Positions 27,653 to 36,076 of a DNA stretch of 64,000 nt are shown here, in pieces; position 1 is the first letter of the stretch; every line of letters starts with the position of its first letter. The notes beneath the pieces were generated by a model, which had not been told where the DNA came from, ran no database searches, and saw nothing but the letters and a program-made list of their open reading frames with translations. A program made the position numbers and the translations under genes. This DNA is from Endozoicomonas sp. 4G (GTDB taxonomy: Bacteria > Pseudomonadota > Gammaproteobacteria > Pseudomonadales > Endozoicomonadaceae), in assembly GCF_023822025.1 (NCBI RefSeq), contig NZ_CP082909.1, positions 2,594,001 through 2,658,000 of the forward strand. The letters are read 5' to 3'.

Positions 27653-28993
27653 TTAGAGCAAGCTGTAACCATAACCATCCACAGACTGAATTTTCTGACA
27701 GTTTCTCCATGAAATTCCTTGGATGGTGTCACTTTCAGTCTTGATGTTGAATGAGCCTGTCGTTCTCACTGAAACCCGTCCTGTATACGTTCCTTGTCGT
27801 TTACCGGCTGGAACGATAGCCTTGACGATATCACCAGTCTGGAAGCCTTTTACTTGTTTGGAGTCTTTAGCCTTTGTACGGGGAAATCCGTACTTGTCCA
27901 CTCTACACATTTGTCGTGAGCCTCTACCCATAGCTTTAATGATTAAGGGTTTTGTGCTCTCTGCTATGTATACACTGGCTCCAGACTCTCCTACACAGGC
28001 GGCATCTATCCAGTGCTCTTTCTTGTATCCTTGTTGAGTGCGGTTGAACTTCGTTCTACCGCCAGTAGCAAAGTTGGTAGGAAGACCGATAGCCTGAACA
28101 CGTCTGGCGGTTTCGTTTCTTGTGGCATTGACAGCAGCAGCATCTTTCAGACAATTGACCTTCTTTCCTTTCAGGATGCTGGTCACATTTCTGACTCTTG
28201 CTGCATCCAGCTTGTTCTTGTTCTTTTTCTTTGAAATAGATTCAAGCCACTGTTTAGGGTGGATAGCTCCTTTCTCTTCATTGCATGTACGACATGCAAT
28301 GTACAAATTGCCGATCCGGTTTGAGCCTCCCAGGGCTCTGGATATGAAATGTTCGATGTTGAGGATTGGGTCGTTACTCACTCCCTTACAGTAAGAACAC
28401 TTGTGTCCATCTCGATACAGCAGATATTGTCTCAACTCCGTACCAAACAACGTACCACGTTGATACTCGACTCCTGAAATGTCTGGATTCTCCATAAGTT
28501 GCATATCGAACTTAACACGCTCAACAGCTACATCACTGATGGGTGCTTTGAGACAGAATCTCTTTGCCCAAGTCTCGGTGTTGAAGACTCGACTCATAAG
28601 GCTAGGCGGTAGCCAGCCTTCGGGCCTTGTTCGATTCATGAAACGGGCTTTTCTATAGCGGGTTTTCCGGTTTCTTCTGGCTCGACGTGTTGTACGCCGA
28701 GACTCAAGAGAATCCTTAACCCTCTGCCCTCTATGCTGGAGTTCAGCGGCAAAGACGACTTTCTTTCCACGATCACAGTCAGCAACAACGGCTATGCCTG
28801 TTGTTTTGCTTCCAACGTCGAATTTGAGTTCCAGTGGCTGAACATCTCCACCTTCTCTCTCTTTCAGGATGATCGTGAAAGGATAGCGTCTGAAGACAGC
28901 AGCTTTACCTTTGTTTAACAGCTTTCTTGCCCTTGCCGGATGGCAAGGCATAAGAGGCTTTTTGTTTTTGTCAAATACGAACACTCGGTTCAT
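27653..28993 (-). CDS. iscB: IscB RNA-guided HNH/RuvC nuclease
   Basis: The 446-residue protein has the complete IscB layout, the family ancestral to Cas9. The PLMP domain (KKPLMPCHPARARKLL) is at residues 11-26. RuvC-I (ELKFDVGSKTTGIAVV) has Asp59, and an Arg-rich bridge helix covers residues 93-118. RuvC-II (VAVERVKFDMQ) has Glu158. The HNH domain has CSYC, NIEHFISRALGGSNRIGNL with His215, and CRTC. RuvC-III (HWIDAACVG) has His327 and Asp330, and a C-terminal domain of about 100 residues follows. All catalytic residues appear intact, so cleavage activity is plausible. It would act with the omega-RNA encoded directly upstream. Confidence 0.93.
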   Translation of the reverse strand: MNRVFVFDKNKKPLMPCHPARARKLLNKGKAAVFRRYPFTIILKEREGGDVQPLELKFDVGSKTTGIAVVADCDRGKKVVFAAELQHRGQRVKDSLESRRTTRRARRNRKTRYRKARFMNRTRPEGWLPPSLMSRVFNTETWAKRFCLKAPISDVAVERVKFDMQLMENPDISGVEYQRGTLFGTELRQYLLYRDGHKCSYCKGVSNDPILNIEHFISRALGGSNRIGNLYIACRTCNEEKGAIHPKQWLESISKKKNKNKLDAARVRNVTSILKGKKVNCLKDAAAVNATRNETARRVQAIGLPTNFATGGRTKFNRTQQGYKKEHWIDAACVGESGASVYIAESTKPLIIKAMGRGSRQMCRVDKYGFPRTKAKDSKQVKGFQTGDIVKAIVPAGKRQGTYTGRVSVRTTGSFNIKTESDTIQGISWRNCQKIQSVDGYGYSLL

Positions 28994-29267
28994 ACGTCGT
29001 TGTCCTTATATTTGGTGCTTACGCACCGAACTAGGCTTTCGCCAGTAAAGTTCACCTCGACAATGTTAATGGACGGTTTCTTGATAGCAGCACTGTGATT
29101 AACCCTCAATACACTGTTTAACCACTATCCTTAGAGCGTGGGACTGGTGAAGCATCCCACGGTAACTATACATTCGTCCTTAACGGAGCAACCTTGCGGT
29201 TGCTGAGTCTGGTCACTTCTAACCCCAAATTGGGAGCTTTCTCAAGCCCCGTCCTTCAGGGCGGGGT
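28994..29267 (-). ncRNA. IscB omega-RNA region
   Basis: The 274 bases upstream of iscB have no reading frame but several stable hairpins: CCCCGCCC/GGACGGGG (29266-29247), GCAACC-GCAA-GGTTGC (29203-29188), CGTGGGA/TCCCACG (29161-29137) and GGTGC-GTAA-GCACC (29027-29014). IscB guide RNAs are encoded in exactly this position. In characterised IscB systems the guide is at the 5' end of this RNA and is read from the sequence flanking the element, which here is ptuA coding sequence around 29268-29290. Transcription is not shown. Confidence 0.75.
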
Positions 29268-29980
29268 TCAGTGACTCAGCTGAATATTGATTTCACTGTT
29301 CCGGATATCGGTATCCATAATATCCAGCAGAACCGTGTTGGCATCTTCACCATACAATGGCTTCAGCTTTTTTAACTCATCAGCATCAATCAGATAGGTC
29401 AGCACATTTTTACTGTCACTGATCACCAGTGGTGAATGAGTCGTCAAAACAAACTGGCAGTTAGGGAATGTCACTGTCAGCTGATTAATCAGACTACGCT
29501 GCCACTGTGGATGAAGATGCATATCCACTTCATCAATCAGAACAATGCCATCGCCTTCTAATGGATTTTCCAGTGCCGGGTTCATCACCGCCAGTCGTCG
29601 GGCAATATCACCAATCAACGCCATCAATGATTTTTCACCCTGAGATAACTGGGCAACATTGAACGTCTCACCGTTTTTGTCGATGGACATATGCAGTCTT
29701 GGTTTGCGTCTTACCCGCAGGTTGGAAAACTCTGGCATAAATTTGTAGATAGCCGAGCGGACAGCGGTCAGTTGTCGATCTTTTGATGAAGCCTTTAGCT
29801 CATTCAATCGCTTCCAGGTATCTGCATCTTCTTTAAGAACTTCTCGCAGCTGCTCCAGAATATCATCCGAAAATCCGGACTCATTTTCGCTGTCTTCACG
29901 CTCACGAAACCATTCAAAAAAGCGCCTGAAGTCAACGCCCTGACTCAGAGATTTGTCATAACCGTCAAGCTGCAAAAAAG
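29268..29980 (-). pseudogene. C-terminal part of a PtuA-like AAA ATPase
   Basis: The frame continues from the IS4-like insertion with DFRRFFEWFREREDSENESG. It then has the ABC signature LSQGEKSLMALI, Walker B GIVLIDEVDMHLHPQWQ and the switch His in FVLTTHSPLV, features of the SMC-like ATPases found as PtuA in Septu systems. It ends after MDTDIRNSEINIQ, where the IscB element begins and supplies an artificial stop; the usual C-terminal helices are absent. The N-terminal part lies at 32910-33112, on the other side of the IS. Confidence 0.8.
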
Positions 29981-30100
29981 CAGCAATTCCCGCTGTTTTT
30001 TTAAGCCTTTGAGCCGCATAGCCTCCAGCGCACTCAAAAAAAAACACTTCGCAGACTTTTTAGCTCTATATTGAAGGCATGAAAACACTGTCGTACTTTT

Positions 30101-31479
30101 GTGATCACAGCCATGCCCAAAGTCAGCAAACACCTTAACGCAGCAAACCTAATCGATCAGGTTTGCAAGTGCCTTGATGAGATTCCAGATCACCGGCCTA
30201 ACCATTGCCCTAATGGGATTCCCTTTCCCAACTTTGCAAAATCCGCTTTTGCCATGATGCATCAGAAGTACGATTCCCTTCTGACCTTTGACTCTGACCG
30301 TGCCGACCCGGTTATTCTTCATAACCTGGCGACTATGTATCACGTCCAAGATCAGAAAGTACCCTGTGATACACGCATGAGAGAAGTGCTTGATCCCATT
30401 GAGCCTGCACAGTTTCGCAAGCCCTTCAAGAAGTTATTCTCCCTGATTCAGCGTAACAAGCTTCTTAAAGCCTTCGAGTACCAGTGTGGTGACTTGAAAG
30501 ACTGGTACCTGATGCCGGTTGATGGCACCGGCCTCTTCTACTCAGGTAAATGCCGATGCCAAGAGTGTTGTGTAAAAAACAAGGGAAACCCAATGAAGCT
30601 TACTACCACAACTTATTGGGCGGCTGTATTGTTCACCCGGATCAAAAAGTCGTCATGCCCTTTGCCCCAGAGGCGATTGTTCAACAGGACGGCGACAACA
30701 AGAATGACTGCGAACAGAATGCCATCAAGCGCTACCTGGCGCACGTCAAGAGAGAGCACCCTCATTTAAAACTGGTCATACTCCTGGATGGGCTTTTTGC
30801 TGACAATCCTACTATTGAGTTGATCAAGAGCTATGGCTGGCACTTCATCATTGTGGCTAAAGATGGCAACCACAAATCCCTTATCGAGGCGATGGATGCG
30901 CTGTGTGACCAGGAACAGCTCAGTTATCATAAAATCATTGATGAAGAGCAAGGAACCAGGCACTGGTTTCGTTTCGCTAATGATGTACCGCTGAATGCCT
31001 CCAAGTTGACCCAAAATGTCAATGTCCTTGATTACGTGGAGACAGACAGTGAAGGCAAACGCCACACCTGGTGCTGGGTCACAGATATTGAGTTAACCAA
31101 AGATACCGTTGAAGCTGTCATGAGAGGAGGTCGTTGCCGCTGGCACATCGAGAACCAAACGTTTAACACCCTGAAAAACCAAGGCTACAGCCTTGAACAC
31201 AACTATGGTCACGGGAAGCAGCACCTGGCAACCAACCTGGCTTACCTGACGTTCCTGGCCTTCATGGTTGATCAAATCCAGGAAATGGCCAGCCCGGAAT
31301 TCAAAAAGGCGCTGAAGGAGCGAGCGAGGGGCGTCCGAACGTACCTATGGAAGGTGATTACACGGGTATTCCTGTCCTGGATGCTCGAAGGTTGGGATGA
31401 ATTGTTCGATGCGCTCATATATGGCATAAGGGAACTGGCGATCAAAATCATACCGGAGTATGGTAGGCAGCAAGCTTAA
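30101..31479 (+). pseudogene. IS4-like transposase, frameshifted and interrupted (copy B)
   Basis: The gene is the twin of the copy A transposase. Near 30590 the run GGGG of copy A is GGG here, shifting the frame after VKNKGNP; the correct frame resumes as KPNEAYYHNLLGGC. The C-terminus is then cut by the ISAzo13-type element at 31430. Copy B therefore cannot make functional transposase, although copy A could act on its ends. Confidence 0.9.
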
Positions 31480-32736
31480 ACTCCTATGTCATTGATTGCT
31501 ATGTCTACCTCTGTTGCTATTCCTCAAGAAGCCAAAGACGTCATTAAGTTTGCAGCCAAACAACTCACTGGCATGAAAAAAAGAATCTTCATGGCTGAGG
31601 TGTCGAAAAAGCTCTGCTACGAGAGTCCCCGCTTAACGGAGTCAGAGTTTGGTTGGAGCAGAAAGTCCGTAGAACTCGGTATCAATGAGCTACGGACAGG
31701 GTTCGAGTGCTTTGGCCATTATGAAGTATGTGGCAAGCGCCGTTCAGAAATTAACCTACCACAATTAGAACAAGACATCCGTAGTCTGGTTGAACCGGAA
31801 AGCCAGGCAGACCCACAGATGAAGAACACATTAGCCTATACTCGCATTACAGCTAAAGCGGTTCATCGAAAGCTCATTGAAGAAAAAGGCTGGGCGGAAG
31901 ATCAGGTTCCCAAAGTGCGAACCATTAATGATATTCTCAATCGCCTGGGCTATAAACTGCGTCGGGTACAAAAAACCAAACCCCAAAAAAGTCCGGAAAC
32001 CGATGCCATTTTTGAAAACGTCCACCGAATAAACGAAGAAGCTAAAAACAACAAAAAAGCGTTGCGAGTCAGCATAGACTGCAAAGCAACAGTTAATCTT
32101 GGCGACTTTTCCAGAGGGGGTAAATCTCGTGGGAAGGCTCCTGTTAAAGCACTTGATCATGACATGGCTACGAAGAGTAAACTGATTCCTTTTGGCATTC
32201 TCAATCTTGAAAACGACCAACTCCATATTTTCTACGGCAATTCGAACAAAACCAGTGATTTTGTCTGCGATGCGTTCGAGTGGTGGTGGGATCTGGTGAA
32301 AGAAGAAAATCCGGAGGTAGAGGAGATTGTTATTTTTGCCGATAATGGTCCGGAAAATAATAGTCACCGCACTCAGTACCTCTCAAGGCTGGTGCGTTTC
32401 AGTCAAAGCAAAGGCCTGAAAATTCATGGGGTGTACTATCCTCCCTATCACAGCAAATACAACCCCATCGAACGTAGGTGGTCTTCGCTGGAAAATCATT
32501 GGAGTGGGACGTTATTGAATACAGTGAGCACTGTATTGAAATGGACGGAAACTATGACATGGAAAGCGATGAGTCCTGTGGTTAATCTGCTGGACAAGTT
32601 TTATCCCAAGGGAGTGAGACTTGGAAAATCAGAAATGACTGATATAAATCCATACATTATCAGGAATCCGAAACTACCAAAGTGGGATATGACTGTCGTT
32701 CCTGAATCGGTAGTTTCTTAACCGCCACTTCCCTAA
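31427..32736 (+). mobile_element. ISAzo13-type insertion sequence nested in IS4-like copy B
   Basis: The element is 31430-32733 (1304 bases). Its ends are imperfect inverted repeats, GGGAACTGGCGATCAAAA and (inverted right end) GGGAAGTGGCGGTTAAGA. TAA flanks it at 31427-31429 and 32734-32736. Copy A at 21600 shows the uninterrupted target, GGCATAAAGCCTGG, which proves the boundaries. Confidence 0.92.
31486..32721 (+). CDS. ISAzo13-family DDE transposase
   Basis: The 411-residue protein matches the ISAzo13 (Rhodopirellula-type) transposases: an N-terminal helix-turn-helix region around LTESEFGWSRKSVELGINEL, the first Asp in ALRVSIDCKATVNLGDFSRG, the second in EIVIFADNGPENNSHRTQYL and the Glu in YPPYHSKYNPIERRWSSLEN. 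The frame is full length within its inverted repeats, so this copy may still be active. Confidence 0.9.
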   Translation: MSLIAMSTSVAIPQEAKDVIKFAAKQLTGMKKRIFMAEVSKKLCYESPRLTESEFGWSRKSVELGINELRTGFECFGHYEVCGKRRSEINLPQLEQDIRSLVEPESQADPQMKNTLAYTRITAKAVHRKLIEEKGWAEDQVPKVRTINDILNRLGYKLRRVQKTKPQKSPETDAIFENVHRINEEAKNNKKALRVSIDCKATVNLGDFSRGGKSRGKAPVKALDHDMATKSKLIPFGILNLENDQLHIFYGNSNKTSDFVCDAFEWWWDLVKEENPEVEEIVIFADNGPENNSHRTQYLSRLVRFSQSKGLKIHGVYYPPYHSKYNPIERRWSSLENHWSGTLLNTVSTVLKWTETMTWKAMSPVVNLLDKFYPKGVRLGKSEMTDINPYIIRNPKLPKWDMTVVPESVVS

Positions 32737-32909
32737 AGCCTGGTAGGGTTCAAATTAACACTTCATAGAAAAGTAATGTAGCCAAGGTTTTCAGGGGACA
32801 ATAGTACTTGTTAATGTACCTGGGGTGCAGGGTTTTTGCTGGCCGCTAACTCCTGAGCACGAATTTGAATAAAATACTTACATTGTCGTATTAAGTGCGG
32901 GAATCGCTG

Positions 32910-33112
32910 CTGCCCGCACTCTTATCGCTTTGAATACGGGAAACCAGCCAGCTCAGGGAAGTTGCCAGGGAACGCAGGATTGAAGTTTTACCTGTACCAT
33001 TGTTCCCCACAAAAACAGTCACATTAGTGTTCAGGTTCTCCAGCGGAGCCAACGGAATTTCCAACTCAGAAAAACGCCCGACATTACGTAATGTCAGTTT
33101 TTTAACCTCCAT
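32910..33112 (-). pseudogene. N-terminal part of the PtuA-like AAA ATPase
   Basis: The frame starts MEVKKLTLRNVGRFSELEIP and has Walker A FVGNNGTGKTSILRSLA near residue 35, then SWLVSRIQSDKSAG before the IS4-like element. In full-length relatives roughly 80-100 residues lie between this point and the DFRRFFEWF segment that resumes beyond the IS. Together with the missing target duplication, this suggests the insertion was accompanied by a deletion. The ATG at 33112 begins the former ptuA-ptuB operon. Confidence 0.75.
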
Positions 33113-33646
33113 TAACCCTCTCCATCCTCTGTACCGTTTTTTTAAACATTAACCCCGCGTTTGCCAGTCAGCAACTGTTGCAAAACTATCGGATATTGTG
33201 GCATGAAGGCATTATTTTTCAACGATTTGATCGAAATGCTGGCGCAAACCCGTTCCTTTAAGTTTTTCATGGACTCTGGAACGGAGTTGGTTGGCAAAGG
33301 AATTCCTGTGCTGACTAAAGGACGTGGAGCGAAATGTAAGCCGGGAAAGGGCAAGCCCTCTTCCGCAGCTCGCAGTGAAACGTCAAAAAAGAAAAGAACG
33401 GTAACTACTCCGGTAGCTTGCTTAGTATTGGAAGCTCGCTCCTTTAGGGGCGAGTAGTTCACGCAGTAGGACATTACTGCATCATAGCTACTGGCTGCTG
33501 TTCAGATATGAAGTTGGCGCACACATTTGCGTACTTTTGCCTTTCGAGCCTTGTAGTGACCGGGAGCATGAATCTGATCATTTTCCGAACTGGGATGCCT
33601 CTCGTGCTCTACCAACTACCAACACCCTCTTCAGCCTGGAAACGAG
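33113..33646. other. intergenic stretch with an IS200/605-like end
   Basis: No convincing gene is present. Around 33404-33456 the plus strand has GGTAACTACTCCGG, then GAAGCTCGCTCCTTTAGGGG followed by CGAG, a hairpin of the kind seen at right ends of IS605 elements. The short frame before it ends in LEARSFRGE, like the tails of some TnpB proteins. It is probably a degraded element end. The upstream promoter of the PtuA-like gene should also lie here. Confidence 0.35.
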
Positions 33647-33937
33647 TCACTGCAAAAGTCGAGATAAAGCAACCTGATAAACTTCGTTTTTATCTCTCTT
33701 GCCAATAGCAAGAACTCTCACAGTAATGGTTTTTTCTGACACAGAATAAATTAGCCTGTAACCCAATTGTCTGAGCTTGATCTTATACATGTTTGGAGCT
33801 CCTGATACCTGCGCAGAAGGCACATGTGGATCGACCAATCTTCTTTCCAGAACTTTCTTGAACTGATCCCTTACCGCTGGATTAAGTTTTTTCCATTCCT
33901 TCAGCGCTGATTTTTTAAATTCAAGCTCATAACTCAT
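33647..33937 (-). CDS. RelE/ParE-family toxin
   Basis: The 96-residue protein has the RelE toxin pattern: YELEFKKSALKEWKKLNPAV at the N-terminus, a VLERRLVDPHVPSAQVSG loop, NMYKIKLRQLGYRLIYSVSE with the conserved Arg/Tyr pair, and VRVLAIGKRDKNEVY at the end. It would act as a ribosome-dependent mRNA interferase. The ATG at 33937 overlaps the antitoxin gene and has AAAGG upstream. Confidence 0.88.
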   Translation of the reverse strand: MSYELEFKKSALKEWKKLNPAVRDQFKKVLERRLVDPHVPSAQVSGAPNMYKIKLRQLGYRLIYSVSEKTITVRVLAIGKRDKNEVYQVALSRLLQ

Positions 33938-34175
33938 CAAGCGAAACCTTTACAGATTCTTCATTTTCCCTTTGTTTGACAATTTCTAATAATTCCAAAT
34001 CCTCAATGAGTTCCATCATAGCTTCATAAGCTTTGGCAGGAACACAGTAAAAGGCTGGTTCGTTTCTGTTCAGTACCGCGACAGGTAATCCCTCACCACT
34101 AGCAACAACTTTCATAGGATTTGCCTTCAATTCAGAAATGCTCGCAGCAGTATCAGTTAATATTTGGCTAGCCAT
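33927..34175 (-). CDS. Phd/YefM-family antitoxin
   Basis: The 82-residue antitoxin has the Phd/YefM N-terminal fold (ILTDTAASISELKANPMKVV, then GLPVAVLNRNEPAFYCVPA) and an acidic, flexible C-terminus that would wrap the toxin. It precedes and overlaps the RelE gene, the standard antitoxin-first order. A palindrome 30 bases upstream is a likely autoregulatory operator. Confidence 0.88.
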   Translation of the reverse strand: MASQILTDTAASISELKANPMKVVASGEGLPVAVLNRNEPAFYCVPAKAYEAMMELIEDLELLEIVKQRENEESVKVSLDEL

Positions 34176-34205
34176 TGTGCGTCCTCCTATCTCACTATCT
34201 CAAGA

Positions 34206-34223
34206 AGACCTAATAATAGGTCT
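34206..34223. promoter_or_regulatory. palindromic operator of the toxin-antitoxin pair
   Basis: AGACCTA and TAGGTCT flank ATAA, a perfect 7-bp inverted repeat upstream of the antitoxin start. Phd/YefM proteins bind such repeats to repress their own operon. Confidence 0.6.
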
Positions 34224-34381
34224 ACTAAAAAGTCCTGTAAAGCAAGAGAAGTTTGACTCACTCTAACAAAGACCGAATCACAGCATAGACTAGGGATTGC
34301 ACTATGACCACGTGGAGTCTCTTCCAACATGAAAAGAACCTTGATTCAATCTTGCCAAAAAGCGCCTTTTAAGACCTTTGA

Positions 34382-34520
34382 ATGCTCCCCTTCCTGAAGG
34401 AAGGGGATTCTTCTTGGTTAAGCCACAAGACTCTGTTTGGACGGTTCAACCAAACCTGCGTCCTCGGACGCCCAAACTGATTCAAGGGTAGTACCAAGCA
34501 AAGTAGGCTCATTCAAAGCC
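34382..34520 (-). ncRNA. TnpB omega-RNA scaffold region (3' end of the element)
   Basis: In TnpB systems the guide RNA scaffold overlaps the 3' end of tnpB and the element's right end, with the guide lying just outside. Here the last codons of tnpB, the AACCAAGAAGAAT segment and the CCCCTTCC hairpin fill this role. Its near-identical copy at 24371-24462 shows that the structure, not the protein, is conserved between the two. Confidence 0.5.
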
Positions 34521-35545
34521 ACTACTACGGGCGACTTGCGTAGCAAGGTCGGTCGTAGATACTTTACGTTTCCGGTAGGCAGAATCGAACCAGGAACTAT
34601 ACGTCCATTGTGGAAGTATTTGTTCAGGATGTTGCAGGCTCCGACTTCGTCTCTCGCTGCAACATAACCGCAACCCTGACACTTATAGTTGCGCCCACTT
34701 GGCTTATGCCTGTGACCGCACTTAGGGCATGTTTGAGTGGTGTAAGATTCGTTGATCTTAACCACATCAACCCCTCTCAGCTTGCCTTTGTAGGTCAGGT
34801 ACTCAACCAATCGACCTAGCGGATTCCCGCTGTTCTCCTGGTTGCTGCGTCTTGATCCCTTTTTCTGCTTACGCTTGTTACGTGCTATTTCTGTCACATC
34901 CCCAACAACCAATGTTCCGGCTTGCCGTTCAACGGCAAAGTCGATGATCTTGTTTGCGGTATGATGCAGCAAGTTGTGAACTTGCCTGTGGTATCGTGCC
35001 AGATATCTGGCCTTTTCTGCCTTGAGTTTCCGTCTTCGACGGGAACCCTGCTCGCATTTATCTATTAGACGAGTGTAGCCAGCTATTTTCTTGTTCTTGC
35101 CTTGCGGCAATTGATCCAGTGGAATTTTGATGGACAAGCCTTTCACTCCACGACCATTGGACAGATTCAGCCTATTCCCCTTGCGGCGAATGGCTGACTG
35201 CTTCCAAGTCACCGTCTGGAATTTCTTCTTGCACTTCCAAGGGTAACGGGCTTTCTTATCTCCCTTCTCCCTTTTGGTTTGAGTTGAATCTATAGAGTCG
35301 TACAACTTCTCGACGAGCTTCTGTATGGTCTGCGAATGCAGGGCATACTTGCCTTTGATGTGAGCCTTCATTTTAGACTCGGTAGGCCACTTCCAGTGGC
35401 GTTTACGGATATATCGGTGCAAACGAACTATGTCATTCCACAGGCGAGCCGCTTCCAGACGGACTTGCGTCTGTCCGTCTGTTGGCTTGCCTATGTTGAT
35501 TTGAATGACACGATTTTTTTTCACGCGATTTCCCTTTTTCTCCAT
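34418..35545 (-). CDS. TnpB-family protein lacking the RuvC-I segment
   Basis: The 375-residue protein belongs to the TnpB family (RNA-guided nuclease, Cas12 ancestor). The N-terminal helical domain, the GSRRRRKLKAEKARYLARYH helix, RuvC-II (GTLVVGDVTEI, Asp216), the zinc ribbon CPKCGHRHKPSGRNYKCQGC (residues 273-292) and RuvC-III (AARDEVGACNI, Asp299) are visible. The RuvC-I segment with its D-x-G, normally between the beta-rich domain and the NKK...RLIDKCEQGSRR helix, is missing around residue 150. The protein is therefore probably unable to cut DNA. Its C-terminus is unusually long because it overlaps the omega-RNA region. Confidence 0.85.
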   Translation of the reverse strand: MEKKGNRVKKNRVIQINIGKPTDGQTQVRLEAARLWNDIVRLHRYIRKRHWKWPTESKMKAHIKGKYALHSQTIQKLVEKLYDSIDSTQTKREKGDKKARYPWKCKKKFQTVTWKQSAIRRKGNRLNLSNGRGVKGLSIKIPLDQLPQGKNKKIAGYTRLIDKCEQGSRRRRKLKAEKARYLARYHRQVHNLLHHTANKIIDFAVERQAGTLVVGDVTEIARNKRKQKKGSRRSNQENSGNPLGRLVEYLTYKGKLRGVDVVKINESYTTQTCPKCGHRHKPSGRNYKCQGCGYVAARDEVGACNILNKYFHNGRIVPGSILPTGNVKYLRPTLLRKSPVVVALNEPTLLGTTLESVWASEDAGLVEPSKQSLVA

Positions 35546-35710
35546 ATATTTATACTACAGAAAGCCAATGGCTACATTGATATTGTTGATACAAGGAAGC
35601 CTGGCGGCTTCCCCGTTTACATCCCCGCACTAAAAGTACGGGTTTTTTCACGGGTTACGATAATAAAGAGCCTTAAGAGGCACTTTATAAGTCTTCATCA
35701 GGAGAACGAA

Positions 35711-36001
35711 ATGCGAATGGATCAAATCAAGCCAGTCAGCTATCTGAAAAAAAACACCTCAGCAGTGATTAACGAAATCCGGGAAAACCGCCAGCCCATG
35801 GTGATTACTCAGAACGGCGAGGCCAGTGCTGTAATTCTTGATGCCGACAGCTACCAGCAACAACAACAACAGGAATTACTGGCTCTGCTAAAAATTCTGG
35901 CGACCGGTCAGCAACAGATCGAGCAGGACGATAGCGTACCCACTGAAGCGTTTTTTAACCTTCTCAAACAACAGGTAGAGTCCGGCGAACAGTGTAATTG
36001 A
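35711..36001 (+). CDS. Phd/YefM-family antitoxin without partner
   Basis: The ATG at 35711 follows GGAGAACGAA and gives 96 residues: MRMDQIKPVSYLKKNTSAVI, then REN(R)QPMVITQNGEASAVIL, the Phd/YefM fold. An unusual Gln-rich stretch (six Gln in a row) and an acidic C-terminus follow. The usual overlapping toxin gene is missing: the next ATG opens only four codons before a stop. The toxin has apparently been lost. Confidence 0.8.
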   Translation: MRMDQIKPVSYLKKNTSAVINEIRENRQPMVITQNGEASAVILDADSYQQQQQQELLALLKILATGQQQIEQDDSVPTEAFFNLLKQQVESGEQCN

Positions 36002-36076
36002 TGGATTCCCTCTAACAACGGCACCCAAGCTCCGCTCGGCTTGAGCGCCCTTCGTTCAAGCGCAAAAAGCTTACCA

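Larger units (their letters stand above)
27640..29268 (-). mobile_element. IscB-carrying IS200/IS605-type element without TnpA
   Basis: The element runs from a left-end hairpin (CCCCGCCC-TGAA-GGACGGGG read on the minus strand, 29266-29247) to a right-end hairpin overlapping the iscB stop (CTTGCTC-TAAC-GAGCAAG, 27662-27645). It contains the omega-RNA region and iscB only. No Y1 transposase is present, so it would be mobilised in trans. It sits between a truncated ptuA and a truncated ptuB. Exact borders are approximate because no empty site is visible. Confidence 0.7.
29981..32909 (+). mobile_element. IS4-like insertion sequence, copy B, with a nested ISAzo13-type IS
   Basis: This copy has the same ends as copy A (CAGCAATTCCCGC at 29981, inverted CAGCGATTCCCGC ending at 32909) in opposite orientation. 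Subtracting the nested element and its 3-base duplication leaves 1622 bases, one fewer than copy A, matching a 1-base deletion in the transposase gene. The flanking 9-mers (GCAAAAAAG and CTGCCCGCA) do not match, so there is no target duplication. It interrupts the PtuA-like gene. Confidence 0.9.
34382..35645 (-). mobile_element. IS605-type element carrying only TnpB
   Basis: The left end has the hairpin CCCGTACT-TTT-AGTGCGGG (35642-35624 on the minus strand) and the right end has CCCCTTCC-TTCA-GGAAGGGG (34406-34387). Between them is a single tnpB-type gene; no TnpA is present. The same right end occurs as an orphan at 24371-24462. Confidence 0.7.

Noticed and set aside
33142-33474. 110-residue frame upstream of the ptuA remnant (and its 98-residue partner on the other strand)
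   Set aside because: No start signal and no recognisable family; the segment contains an IS605-like hairpin and looks like a degraded element end.
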